Shown here in pieces: positions 42,859-51,039 of a stretch of 64,000 nt of DNA. Position 1 is the first letter of the stretch. Every line of letters begins with the position of its first letter. Under the pieces are notes generated by a model. That model was not told the origin of the DNA, did not search any database, and was given only the letters and a program-made list of their open reading frames with translations. Origin of the DNA: Arthrobacter sp. SW1 (lineage in GTDB: Bacteria; Actinomycetota; Actinomycetes; Actinomycetales; Micrococcaceae); NCBI RefSeq assembly GCF_001766675.1, contig NZ_MJLT01000012.1, positions 310,001 through 374,000 on the forward strand. The letters are read 5' to 3'. The translations under genes were made by a program, and so were the position numbers.

Positions 42859-45147
42859 ATGGGTACGCAGCCGAACGCGAAACGTCCGGAGTCCGCGCCG
42901 TCAGACGTTCTTGAACCCGATCCGGAGCTTCCGCCGCCCGCCGTGGATGACGCGGTCCGCGAGGCCGAGGAGCGCCGCTGGACTCCCGGGAAGATTGCCC
43001 TCTGGGTGGTGATTTCCCTGCTCGGGGCGGTCGCGTGGTTCATGCTGGCGATCGTCCGCGGGGAGACCGTCAACGCCATGTGGTTCGTTTTCGCCGCGGT
43101 GTGCACCTACCTCATCGGCTACCGCTTCTACTCGAAGGTCATTGAGCGGTACCTCCTGAAACCGGACGACCGCCGCGCCACCCCGGCCGAGTACAAGGCG
43201 GACGGCAAGGACTATGTCCGCACCGACAGGAACGTGCTTTTCGGCCACCACTTCGCGGCCATCGCCGGTGCCGGCCCGTTGGTGGGCCCGATCATCGCGG
43301 CGCAGATGGGGTACCTGCCGGGCACCATCTGGATCATCATCGGCGTCGTGCTTGCCGGTGCGGTCCAGGACTACCTGGTCATGTTCTTCTCCATGCGCCG
43401 CGGCGGACGCTCCCTCGGGCAGATGGCACGCGAGGAACTCGGCGTCATCGGCGGCACGGCCGCGTTGATCGCCACCCTGCTCATCATGATCATCATCGTG
43501 GCCATCCTCGCCCTGGTGGTGGTCAATGCACTCGGTGAAAGCCCCTGGGGTGTCTTCTCCGTAGGCATGACCATCCCCATCGCCCTGTTCATGGGCGTGT
43601 ACCTGCGCTTTATCCGGCCGGGCAAGGTCATGGAAGTGTCTATCATCGGCTTCGTGCTGCTCATGGCCGCGATCATCGGCGGCGGCGCGGTGGCCGGCAC
43701 CGAATGGGGTGCCGCGTTCTTCCACCTGGACAAGACCACCATCGCCTGGGGAATCATTGTTTACGGCTTCATCGCCGCGATCCTGCCGGTCTGGCTGCTC
43801 CTGGCTCCCCGGGACTACCTGTCCACGTTCATGAAGATCGGCGTGATCGTCATGCTGGCCGTGGCCATCATCGTGGTCCGCCCGGAAATCACCGTGCCGG
43901 CATTCAGCGAGTTCGCGGGCAGGGACAACGGCCCGGTGTTCTCCGGCGCACTGTTCCCGTTCCTGTTTGTCACCATCGCCTGCGGTGCCTTGTCCGGCTT
44001 CCACGCCCTGATTTCCTCCGGCACCACGCCCAAGCTTGTGGAGAAGGAACGGCAGACCAGGTTCATCGGTTACGGCGGCATGCTGATGGAATCCTTCGTG
44101 GCCATCATGGCCCTGGTGGCGGCAATCTCCATCGACCGCGGTATCTACTTCGCCATGAATTCGCCGGCCTCCCTCACAGGCGGCACGGTGGAGGCGGCGG
44201 TCCAGTGGGTCAACAGCCTGGGCCTGAGCGGAGTCAACCTCACTCCCGCGGAACTCTCGCAAACCGCGCAGAACGTCGGTGAGTCCAGCATCATCTCCCG
44301 CACGGGCGGCGCCCCCACGCTCGCCGTCGGCCTCGCCCACATCATGCAGCAGTTCATCGGCGGCACCGCGATGATGGCCTTCTGGTACCACTTCGCCATC
44401 ATGTTCGAAGCCCTGTTCATCCTCACCGCCGTTGACGCAGGCACCCGCGTGGCCCGCTTCATGCTGCAGGATTCCATCGGAAACTTCGTGCCGAAGTTCA
44501 AGGACACGTCATGGCGACCCGGCGCCTGGATCTGCACCGCGGTCATGGTGGCTGGCTGGGGCTACATCCTGATCCTCGGCGTGACTGATCCCCTGGGCGG
44601 CATCAACACCTTCTTCCCGCTCTTCGGCATCGCCAACCAGTTGCTGGCCGCCATCGCTTTGGCGGTATGCATGGCTATCGCGGCGAAGAAGGGCGCTTTC
44701 AAGTTCCTCTGGATCGTGGGCCTCCCGCTGGCCTTCGCCGCCGTCGTGACCATCACCGCGAGCTTCCACAAGATCTTCTCGCCGGTTCCCGCGGTGGGCT
44801 ACTTCGCCAACAACGCCGCGTTCGCCAAGGCTTTGGCCGACGGAAAGACGTCCTTCGGAACAGCCAAGACGGAAGCCGCCATGGAGGCTGTGGTCAGGAA
44901 CACCATGGTGCAGGGCGTCCTGTCGGTGGTCTTCGTGGTGTTGAGCATCATTGTGATTGCTGCTGCCGTCGTCGCCACGGTCAAGGCCTTCCGGAACGGC
45001 GGCGGCCATAACCACGAGGACGCGCCGCGGCCGTCCCGCGTCTTCGCGCCGGCAGGGCTGGTCCCGACGGCGGCAGAACGCGAACTTGCCGCAGCGTGGG
45101 CAAAGGTTCCCGCGGACAAGCGCCTCGACCGGCCGGTGCACCACTGA
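42859..45147 (+). CDS. cstA: CstA-family carbon starvation/pyruvate transporter
   Basis: A 762-residue polytopic membrane protein with the CstA signature regions FGHHFAAIAGAGPLVGP and CGALSGFHALISSGTTPK, and about 15 helices. CstA/BtsT members take up pyruvate or peptides under carbon limitation. The frame is open earlier, but ATG 42859 with AAGGAGGAG just upstream is clearly the start. The next gene, a YbdD-family protein, overlaps the stop, the usual arrangement. Confidence 0.95.
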   Translation: MGTQPNAKRPESAPSDVLEPDPELPPPAVDDAVREAEERRWTPGKIALWVVISLLGAVAWFMLAIVRGETVNAMWFVFAAVCTYLIGYRFYSKVIERYLLKPDDRRATPAEYKADGKDYVRTDRNVLFGHHFAAIAGAGPLVGPIIAAQMGYLPGTIWIIIGVVLAGAVQDYLVMFFSMRRGGRSLGQMAREELGVIGGTAALIATLLIMIIIVAILALVVVNALGESPWGVFSVGMTIPIALFMGVYLRFIRPGKVMEVSIIGFVLLMAAIIGGGAVAGTEWGAAFFHLDKTTIAWGIIVYGFIAAILPVWLLLAPRDYLSTFMKIGVIVMLAVAIIVVRPEITVPAFSEFAGRDNGPVFSGALFPFLFVTIACGALSGFHALISSGTTPKLVEKERQTRFIGYGGMLMESFVAIMALVAAISIDRGIYFAMNSPASLTGGTVEAAVQWVNSLGLSGVNLTPAELSQTAQNVGESSIISRTGGAPTLAVGLAHIMQQFIGGTAMMAFWYHFAIMFEALFILTAVDAGTRVARFMLQDSIGNFVPKFKDTSWRPGAWICTAVMVAGWGYILILGVTDPLGGINTFFPLFGIANQLLAAIALAVCMAIAAKKGAFKFLWIVGLPLAFAAVVTITASFHKIFSPVPAVGYFANNAAFAKALADGKTSFGTAKTEAAMEAVVRNTMVQGVLSVVFVVLSIIVIAAAVVATVKAFRNGGGHNHEDAPRPSRVFAPAGLVPTAAERELAAAWAKVPADKRLDRPVHH

Positions 45148-45338
45148 TGGACGCGCTCAGGCAGGGCTTGCGGGGCGTCGCCGCGTACTTCCGTGGAGTC
45201 ATGGGGGCCGACGCGTACCAGAAGTACCTGGAGCATCATGAGGCCTGCGGGCATGGCATGCCGCCCATGACGGAACGGCAGTTCTGGCGGGACCGGATGG
45301 ACCGCCAGGACACCGAACCGCAGGGGAGGTGCTGTTGA
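45147..45338 (+). CDS. YbdD/YjiX-family small protein (CstA partner)
   Basis: A 63-residue protein with the family core YFRGVMGADAYQKYLEHHE and a C-terminal Cys pair (GRCC). It starts at ATG 45147 inside the TGATG overlap with cstA. Genes of this family almost always follow cstA/btsT, and members are needed for transport by them; the mechanism is unclear. Confidence 0.92.
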   Translation: MDALRQGLRGVAAYFRGVMGADAYQKYLEHHEACGHGMPPMTERQFWRDRMDRQDTEPQGRCC

Positions 45339-45416
45339 GAGGCGGTACCCCGCTTGCCGGAACACTGCGCCAAAACCACCCGTGGACGGCTTGCGGAGAC
45401 ATGAGAGTATGAAGCC

Positions 45417-46070
45417 ATGACCGAATCCGATGTGCCCGAGGACAAGAGCATCGACGATGTCCCCATGGAAGGAACCACGCTGGATGACAGCCCCGCTTCG
45501 AAGATTTCGGGGGATGGAAACCGCAAGGAACACGGTGAGGACGAGTCGTCCAAGAAGCCGAACCACCTCCAGGACCTCGTGGGTGAGCCCGCGAAGGTCA
45601 TGCGGATCGGCACGATGGTCCGGCAGCTGCTCGAGGAAGTGAAGAGCGCGCCCTTGGACGACGCTGCCCGCGGCCGGCTCGCCGAGATCCACGAACGCTC
45701 CATCAAGGAGCTCGAGGACGGCCTGGCTCCTGAACTCATCGACGAACTCGAACGGATCAGCCTGCCGCTCCCTGAGGAAGCGCCGCCGTCGGACGCGGAA
45801 CTCCGCATTGCCCAGGCGCAGCTGGTGGGCTGGCTGGAAGGCCTGTTCCACGGAATCCAGGCCGCAATCGCGGCGCAGCAGGCCGCCAGGGAGCATGCCG
45901 CAGCTCAGATGCAGCTGCGCCAGCTTCCGCCCGGAACCATGATCGCTCCCGGCGTCGTGATCGGGGCGAACGGCGAGCCGCAGCGTGCGCCGGCACATCG
46001 TGGCGAACCCGGGAAAGCGCAGCCGGGCAGCATGGAAGATCCGGACCACGGTCCGGGCCAGTACCTCTGA
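45417..46070 (+). CDS. bpa: Bacterial proteasome activator Bpa (DUF2587)
   Basis: A 217-residue protein matching Bpa/PafE: a disordered acidic N-terminus (1-50), a helical core (about 50-165) that forms the dodecameric ring, and a C-terminal GQYL, the tail that docks into 20S proteasome pockets. It opens the proteasome ATP-independently for unfolded substrates, so this genome should also encode prcBA elsewhere. A weak leaderless-type -10 (GAGTAT) lies six bases before ATG 45417. Confidence 0.93.
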   Translation: MTESDVPEDKSIDDVPMEGTTLDDSPASKISGDGNRKEHGEDESSKKPNHLQDLVGEPAKVMRIGTMVRQLLEEVKSAPLDDAARGRLAEIHERSIKELEDGLAPELIDELERISLPLPEEAPPSDAELRIAQAQLVGWLEGLFHGIQAAIAAQQAAREHAAAQMQLRQLPPGTMIAPGVVIGANGEPQRAPAHRGEPGKAQPGSMEDPDHGPGQYL

Positions 46071-46077
46071 GCGTCAT

Positions 46078-46518
46078 TTGGGATTCTTCGGGGAGCTCCG
46101 CCAGGGGCGCAGGGATGATGCCGAACTCGGCAAGGGCCTCTGGCGGCGCGCCCACGACCGCTTCCACCGTGGCCTGGACCGCTACCACCAAGTGCTTGAG
46201 GGCATGGAAGACGAGCAGTCCTACACGGAGCTCGTGGCCATAGCCAACGACCTTGCGGAGCTTTCCGCCCGCGTCCGCGCAGTGTGCATGGCCGCCCAAC
46301 GCCTGGCGCCCAGCGACGGCCTGGACATCCCGGGGCAGCTGGCGGATGTCCACCGGGCGTTGTCCAAAGCGGGCAACTCGCTTGCGACGACGGCGGAGGC
46401 GGCCGCCATGCTCCGCCTCGCCGCAACCGCGGCGCCGGCGGGTGCGGCATCGGTCCGGCGCAGGGCGGAGGCAGTCCAGGAACACGTGGATGAAGCGGAG
46501 CGGCTGCTGCACCGCTGA
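46078..46518 (+). CDS. Helical hypothetical protein downstream of bpa
   Basis: A 146-residue, almost entirely helical protein (LGFFGELRQGRRDDAELG, DRYHQVLEGMEDEQSYTELV) of unknown family. The likely start is TTG 46078, seven bases after the bpa stop; an ATG at 45985 in the same frame would overlap bpa by 86 bases and is less likely. The close spacing suggests cotranscription with bpa and perhaps a linked role. Confidence 0.65.
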   Translation: MGFFGELRQGRRDDAELGKGLWRRAHDRFHRGLDRYHQVLEGMEDEQSYTELVAIANDLAELSARVRAVCMAAQRLAPSDGLDIPGQLADVHRALSKAGNSLATTAEAAAMLRLAATAAPAGAASVRRRAEAVQEHVDEAERLLHR

Positions 46519-46626
46519 GGCTTATCGAAGGGCCGTCCTTATTCCCGTGTGAAGGCAATTAAGCGGTGAGCTTAGCTGTGGTGAAATCAGTAGCTCCCTC
46601 GCAGTTTCCGCTGGCAGGATGTGGCC

Positions 46627-47466
46627 ATGACTTCGTCTCCAGATCTGACTTTCAATGACGGCAACTCCATTCCCCAGCTCGGCTACGGGGTGTGGCAGGT
46701 TGAGGACGATGTAGCCGAAAAGGTTGTGCGCCAGGCCTTCGAAGCCGGGTACCGCCACATCGATACTGCCAAGATCTACGGCAATGAGGCAGGTGTCGGC
46801 CGTGCCATCGCGGCCTCCGGCCTGAAGCCCGAAGAAATCTTCATCACCACCAAGCTGTGGAACGCAGACCAGGGCTACGAATCCACGCTCGAAGCCTTCG
46901 AAGCGTCCATGGACCGCCTTGGCCTGGAGACCCTCGACCTGTACCTGATCCACTGGATGCAGCCCAAGCAGGACAAGTACGTGGACACCTGGAAAGCGCT
47001 CATCGAGCTGCAGAAGCGTGGCCGCGTCAAGAGCATTGGCGTCTCCAACTTCAGCAAGGAAGGCCTGCAGCGCCTGATCGACGAATCCGGCGTGGTCCCG
47101 GCGATCCACCAGATCGAGCTGCACCCCTTCTTCAACCAGGCGGAGCTGCGCGAATTCAACGCGGCCAACGGCATCCTCACCCAGGCGTGGTCCCCGCTGG
47201 GCCAGGGCGGCGAGCTGCTCTCGGACGAGACCATCGCAGGCATCGCCGCGAAGCACGGCGCCACGCCGGCGCAGGTGGTCATCGCCTGGCATCTGGCCAT
47301 CGGCAACGTCGTGATCCCCAAGTCCGTCACCGCTGAGCGCATCGTGGAGAACTACGCAGCGCTGGATGTCACCTTGGACGAGGCCGATATCGCGGCCATC
47401 AACGGACTCGACCGCGGCGCCGACGGCCGCATCGGCCCGGATCCGGCGGTGTCCGACTTCGCCTAG
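46627..47466 (+). CDS. Aldo/keto reductase
   Basis: A 279-residue AKR (AKR5-like, 2,5-diketo-D-gluconate reductase type). The catalytic tetrad is Asp46, Tyr51, Lys76 and His109, all present, and the NADPH-binding VIPKSVTAERI motif is near the end. It reduces aldehydes and ketones with NADPH. ATG 46627 is preferred over GTG 46621, since the upstream CAGGA is too close to the GTG. A terminator follows. Confidence 0.93.
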   Translation: MTSSPDLTFNDGNSIPQLGYGVWQVEDDVAEKVVRQAFEAGYRHIDTAKIYGNEAGVGRAIAASGLKPEEIFITTKLWNADQGYESTLEAFEASMDRLGLETLDLYLIHWMQPKQDKYVDTWKALIELQKRGRVKSIGVSNFSKEGLQRLIDESGVVPAIHQIELHPFFNQAELREFNAANGILTQAWSPLGQGGELLSDETIAGIAAKHGATPAQVVIAWHLAIGNVVIPKSVTAERIVENYAALDVTLDEADIAAINGLDRGADGRIGPDPAVSDFA

Positions 47467-47484
47467 GCCTCACAGGCTCCGCAC

Positions 47485-47520
47485 AAGGGGTCCCGTGCTC
47501 GACAGAGCAAGGGGCCCCTT
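47485..47520. terminator. Terminator between aldo/keto reductase and HxlR genes
   Basis: AAGGGGTCCC pairs with GGGGCCCCTT (one G-U), with an inner GCTC/GAGC stem, 18 bases after the reductase stop at a convergent junction. Confidence 0.8.
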
Positions 47521-47567
47521 TGCCGTTCCGGGTCCGCCGGGGCGCAAGCGAATCCGCTTTCCGTGCC

Positions 47568-47963
47568 CTACAGGGCGTCGTAGCGTTCCCGGGCGGCGAA
47601 TACCTCGGGCATGTAGTCCTCGGCCCAGAGCTTCAGCTGGCCCATTACCTTCAGCAGTGAGCTTCCCAGCTCGGTGAGGGAGTAGGTGACTGTCACCGGA
47701 ACCGTGGCTTCGACGTCCCGGTGCACCAGCCCGTCGCGCTCCAGGTTGCGCAGCGTCTGGGTCAGCATTTTTTGGCTCACCCCTGCTACAACCCGCGCGA
47801 TCTCCGAATACCGGGCCGGCCCATCGCCCAATTCGTTGAGCACGAGCACTACCCACTTGTTCGAAATGCGCTCCAGGAGCTGCCGGCTTGGGCAGGCTGC
47901 CAGATAGGCGTCGTAGTCATGCTTGCGGTCGGCCCGTTGCTGCGCTGCGTTCTTGGTCGCCAC
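47568..47963 (-). CDS. HxlR-family (DUF24) regulator
   Basis: A 131-residue winged-helix regulator with the HxlR core ISNKWVVLVLNELGDGPARY and QKMLTQTLRNLERDGLV. Cys24 (AACPSRQ) is the conserved N-terminal Cys that senses electrophiles or disulfide stress in HypR/YodB-type members. GTG 47963 is chosen because GGAGGT lies 4 bases upstream; the earlier in-frame GTG has no such site. It is divergent from an oxidoreductase gene, its likely target. Confidence 0.9.
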   Translation of the reverse strand: MATKNAAQQRADRKHDYDAYLAACPSRQLLERISNKWVVLVLNELGDGPARYSEIARVVAGVSQKMLTQTLRNLERDGLVHRDVEATVPVTVTYSLTELGSSLLKVMGQLKLWAEDYMPEVFAARERYDAL

Positions 47964-47998
47964 TCTTACCTCCACGGGGGATACGCACTTTCAGGTGC

Positions 47999-48019
47999 CT
48001 ACTTACCAAAAGAGAGTAG
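47999..48019. promoter_or_regulatory. Candidate HxlR operator
   Basis: CTACT-N11-AGTAG is an inverted repeat midway in the 107-base gap between hxlR and the oxidoreductase gene. The arrangement fits HxlR/DUF24 operators, though the arms are short. Confidence 0.45.
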
Positions 48020-48070
48020 CGGCGGAAGGATCGAAGTGGAAACAATCCCACGCCTTCACAGGAGGAAAAC

Positions 48071-48970
48071 ATGAAGACGGCCATCGCCACGCCCCGGGGA
48101 ATCGAACTTGCCGCTTTGGAGGAACTGAGCCCCGCTGCCGGAGAAGTGCTGCTCGAGGTCCGTGCCGCCGCGGTGAACCCGATCGACGCCATGATCCAGG
48201 CCGGCATCCCGCGGGAGTTGGGTTGGGTCGAAGCAGACGCTCCGATCGGCCTCGGGGCCGACGTCGCCGGGGTCGTGCTCGGCCTTGGCGACGGCGTCGC
48301 CTCGGAGCGTCCGGAACTGGCCGTGGGCGCCCGGGTCGCCGGATTCCGGGGCGATTTCGTGTCGCCCCGGGGCACCTTCGCCCACCGGGTGGTGCTGCCC
48401 GCGGCCTCGCTTGCGGCGATCCCTGAGGACCTTGGCTTCACCGCCGCCGCCACGATTCCGTTGAACGCCTCGACCGCCGCGCAGGCCATCGCCCTCGCCG
48501 GCAGTCCGTCCGGAACGCTGCTCGTCACCGGCGCGGCAGGCGCGGTCGGCGGCCTGGCGGTGACGCTGGCCCGCCGCGCCGGGTGGCGCGTCGCCGCGCT
48601 CGCCCGGCCCTCCGACGTCGGCTTCCTCGAGGAAGCCGGCGCGGACATCATCGTGACGGAGCCCGGAAAGGCACGTTTTGACGCGGTGCTCGACGCCGCG
48701 GCCCTGGGTGACGCGGCGGTGGATGCCGTGGTCGACGGCGGAAGGTACGTGGGCCTGATTCCGCCGGCGCTGCCTGCCTCGGACCGGGTGACGACGGCGG
48801 CCCTCACCGCCGTCCCGGACAGCTCCGAGCTGGCCGGCCACCTTGAGCTGGCGGCCGACGGCGTGCTGGCGCCGCGGGTGTTCGCCGAGTGGCCGCTGGA
48901 ACGGGCCGCCGAAGCGGTATCCGCGGTCGCGGCCGGCGGGGTGCGCGGGCGCTACGTGCTGGTGCCGTAA
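48071..48970 (+). CDS. NADP-dependent oxidoreductase (quinone oxidoreductase-like MDR)
   Basis: A 299-residue MDR-family enzyme without zinc ligands: N-terminal groove AAAVNPIDAMIQAG, nucleotide motif GAAGAVGGLAVTLARRAGW near 153 and a short C-terminal domain. It likely reduces quinones or enones. AGGAGG precedes ATG 48071. Divergence from an HxlR-type thiol sensor suggests induction by quinones or electrophiles. Confidence 0.88.
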   Translation: MKTAIATPRGIELAALEELSPAAGEVLLEVRAAAVNPIDAMIQAGIPRELGWVEADAPIGLGADVAGVVLGLGDGVASERPELAVGARVAGFRGDFVSPRGTFAHRVVLPAASLAAIPEDLGFTAAATIPLNASTAAQAIALAGSPSGTLLVTGAAGAVGGLAVTLARRAGWRVAALARPSDVGFLEEAGADIIVTEPGKARFDAVLDAAALGDAAVDAVVDGGRYVGLIPPALPASDRVTTAALTAVPDSSELAGHLELAADGVLAPRVFAEWPLERAAEAVSAVAAGGVRGRYVLVP

Positions 48971-48992
48971 GGACGCGCGGTCAGGCTCTCGG

Positions 48993-48998
48993 TAGCAT
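48993..48998 (+). promoter_or_regulatory. -10 box upstream of the small membrane-protein gene
   Basis: TAGCAT places a transcription start near 49005, upstream of the ribosome site before ATG 49046. It overlaps ATG 48997, which would make that codon unusable as a start. Confidence 0.4.
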
Positions 48999-49045
48999 GG
49001 GCCGTAGTGTGGCCGAGAGCCGGCCGCTGCAACATTGGGGGAAAC

Positions 49046-49209
49046 ATGAGCGCGCCTTTTGGCGGAATTCTCGCTTTCCTTATTTCGGAGTCACAGCCGC
49101 GGTTGCTGTACTGGCCGTCTGGGCGTTGATCCTGGTGATCATCTTCCTGAGGCTGCGGATCGCTGAACTGCGCAGGCCTGGCATTCCGGTTGACGGTCGG
49201 GACGGATAG
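49046..49209 (+). CDS. Small single-helix membrane protein, apparently frameshifted
   Basis: ATG 49046 follows a good TTGGGGGAAAC ribosome site but its frame ends after 27 codons. The frame that follows encodes a clean membrane helix (VTAAVAVLAVWALILVII) and a charged tail RLRIAELRRPG, ending at 49209, but has no start of its own. A -1 shift on the TTTT at 49057-49060 joins MSAPF to WRNSRFPYFGV and gives a 54-residue protein. Either one base has been lost from a T run (mutation or sequencing error) or the ribosome slips. Function unknown. Confidence 0.5.
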
Positions 49210-49235
49210 CCGGGCGGTAAACAGGCGGGCCGCGG

Positions 49236-49802
49236 TCAGGCCATCAACGCATATCCGGCCGTCACGGCCAGCCCGGCAGGAACGGCGGCCACAACCTGTG
49301 CAGGGGTGTGGTCGCCGAGCTGTATCCGGGACCAGCCGATCACTCCTGCGGCGAAAACAGCGGGTAGCCAGGTGGGCCCATGTGCCGAGGCCACGGCCGT
49401 CGAAACGAACACTGCGACCGCCATATGCACCGAAAGCTTCCAGAACGCGTTCACGGCGCCCACGATGACCATGCCGGAGGCGACCGCCACGAGGCCGACG
49501 GTAGCGGTTGCGGGGGCGCCAAGGGCCAGTAGGACAGCGAAGCCGAGTGCCGCGGAAGCGACCGACGAAAGCAGCACCGGAAGGCGCTGCTCCCGCTGGC
49601 TCACGTGATGGTCGCTCAATTTCCCCCGGCGCGTGGCCAGCAGAATCCCTGCGAACGGGCCGATGGCAGTGAACACCGCCGCCACGAGCCCGAACAGCAG
49701 TCCGCGCCCGCCGGCGGCCAACCATCCGGTGAGCAGGAGGAATCCGGTCACGAGGACCGTCGGAGACAGGACTTCAGTGATGATCCGGGCGACTTTTTGC
49801 AC
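49236..49802 (-). CDS. PAP2-superfamily membrane protein (divergent)
   Basis: A 188-residue protein with about five membrane helices. PAP2 motif remnants are REQRLP, KLSVHMA (for PSGH) and SRIQLGDHTPAQV (for SRxxxxxHxxxD, with the final Asp replaced by Gln). It may be a lipid phosphatase of an atypical subgroup or catalytically impaired. GTG 49802 is chosen because TATCAT lies six bases upstream; the longer frame runs into tRNA-Thr and cannot be coding. Confidence 0.75.
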   Translation of the reverse strand: MQKVARIITEVLSPTVLVTGFLLLTGWLAAGGRGLLFGLVAAVFTAIGPFAGILLATRRGKLSDHHVSQREQRLPVLLSSVASAALGFAVLLALGAPATATVGLVAVASGMVIVGAVNAFWKLSVHMAVAVFVSTAVASAHGPTWLPAVFAAGVIGWSRIQLGDHTPAQVVAAVPAGLAVTAGYALMA

Positions 49803-49808
49803 CAGCCA

Positions 49809-49814
49809 ATGATA
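49809..49814 (-). promoter_or_regulatory. Leaderless-type -10 box of the PAP2-like gene
   Basis: TATCAT on the minus strand, six bases before GTG 49802. Confidence 0.55.
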
Positions 49815-49868
49815 GGTGCGGGCTGGCCCCTGACCTCGTTCGGAGAGCGGCAGGGAGGCAAAGCAAAA

Positions 49869-49903
49869 GGCCCCGATCCCTTGCGTTTGCTGGGATCGGG
49901 GCC
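49869..49903 (-). terminator. Terminator of tRNA-Thr
   Basis: Exact 12-base arms GGCCCCGATCCC/GGGATCGGGGCC lie 13 bases past the tRNA and are followed by TTTTGCTTTG on the minus strand. Confidence 0.85.
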
Positions 49904-49916
49904 TCTTGGCTTTCCG

Positions 49917-49989
49917 AGCTTCCTGCGAGAATCGAACTCGCGACCTTTTCATTACGAGTGAAACGCTCTACCGACTGAGCTAAGGAAGC
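49917..49989 (-). tRNA. tRNA-Thr (anticodon CGU)
   Basis: A 73-base cloverleaf with acceptor GCTTCCT/AGGAAGC, T-arm GAGTTCGATTCTC, and anticodon loop CTCGTAA giving CGU, reading ACG. CCA is not encoded. The 274-base gap beyond it to the next gene shows nothing recognisable. Confidence 0.97.
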
Positions 49990-50263
49990 ACCGCGGATTT
50001 CCGGAGACCGGCTGAATCACGCAAGACACAACTGTAATGGAGCCGCCGCGCCGGGTCAAAACGGTCCCGAAGACGGGAAAGACGCCGGGAAAAACTGTTC
50101 CGGAATGGGTCCTGGCGATGATTGGCGGCGTGTTCATCCGGCGGTCAGCAGGGGTTCAGCGTGCCGTCGCGGACCGGGCGGATGCTGGGCGGAATACCGT
50201 GGCCGGCACGGACGCCGGCCACTGACGCCAGGACCTGCAGGGGTCCATCAGCAAAGGGGAGCG

Positions 50264-50995
50264 ATGAACATGGACAGCATGGGGTCGGCCGGGAACCGGA
50301 AGGGCGCCCCGCGCCTGCGGCTGGCAGTCCTGGACATGGTGGGCACCACCATCACCGACGACGGCCGCACAGAGCAGGCCATGGCGCGGGCCCTGCTCGA
50401 ACACGGAGTGCAGCCGGGGTCCGCGCGCTTCGAGAGCATGCTCGGCTACGCCCGGGACACCATGGGCTATTCGAAATTGACCGTCTTCACGCACCTGTTC
50501 GAGGACGTCCGTCAGGCAGAAAACGCCAATAAGACATTTGAGCGGATCTACGACGAACTCATCGCCGACGGCGGCGTCCGCGCCATTCCGGGCGCTGCGG
50601 ACACCATTGCCTGGCTGCGGGACGCCGGAATGAAGGTGTGCCTGGCCACCGGTTTCGGACGCCACACCCAGAACATGGTCCTCGAATCCCTCGGCTGGAT
50701 GGGGGAGGCGGACCTCAGCCTGTGCCCGGACGACGCCGGCCGCGGCCGCCCCTACCCGGACATGATCCTCACCGCGGTGCTAGCCCTGGACCTCGACGAC
50801 GTCCGTGAGGTCGTGGTGGTCGGCGACACCAGTTCGGACATGTTGTCCGGTGTACGGGCCGGTGCCTCCGCGGTCGTGGGCGTCCTCAGCGGCTCCCACT
50901 CGGAGGCGACGCTGCGCGCCGCCGGCGCCACCGACGTCGTACCGTCCATCCGGAACCTGCCCGCACTCCTGGAACCCCGCGCGGCGCGGCTGTAA
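50264..50995 (+). CDS. Phosphonatase-like HAD hydrolase
   Basis: A 243-residue HAD-superfamily protein. Motif I is DMVGTT (Asp24 nucleophile, with Val where most HADs have the acid/base Asp), as in phosphonatases; the late SGSHSEATLRAAGATDVV segment fits the phosphonatase-like group rather than true PhnX, whose Schiff-base Lys I cannot place. It may cleave a phosphonate or a phosphate ester. AAAGGGGAG precedes ATG 50264. No phosphonate transport genes are near. Confidence 0.83.
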   Translation: MNMDSMGSAGNRKGAPRLRLAVLDMVGTTITDDGRTEQAMARALLEHGVQPGSARFESMLGYARDTMGYSKLTVFTHLFEDVRQAENANKTFERIYDELIADGGVRAIPGAADTIAWLRDAGMKVCLATGFGRHTQNMVLESLGWMGEADLSLCPDDAGRGRPYPDMILTAVLALDLDDVREVVVVGDTSSDMLSGVRAGASAVVGVLSGSHSEATLRAAGATDVVPSIRNLPALLEPRAARL

Positions 50996-51039
50996 GCGCG
51001 GCCCGGCTGTAGCGCCGGAACCAGCCGGAACGGGCGGAG

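Noticed and set aside
48997..49045. ATG 48997 as the start of the small membrane protein
   Set aside because: It overlaps the predicted -10 box and lacks a ribosome site, whereas ATG 49046 has a good one.
49803..49952. N-terminal extension of the PAP2-like protein
   Set aside because: The extra codons run through the tRNA-Thr terminator and gene, so they cannot be coding; the leaderless promoter marks GTG 49802.
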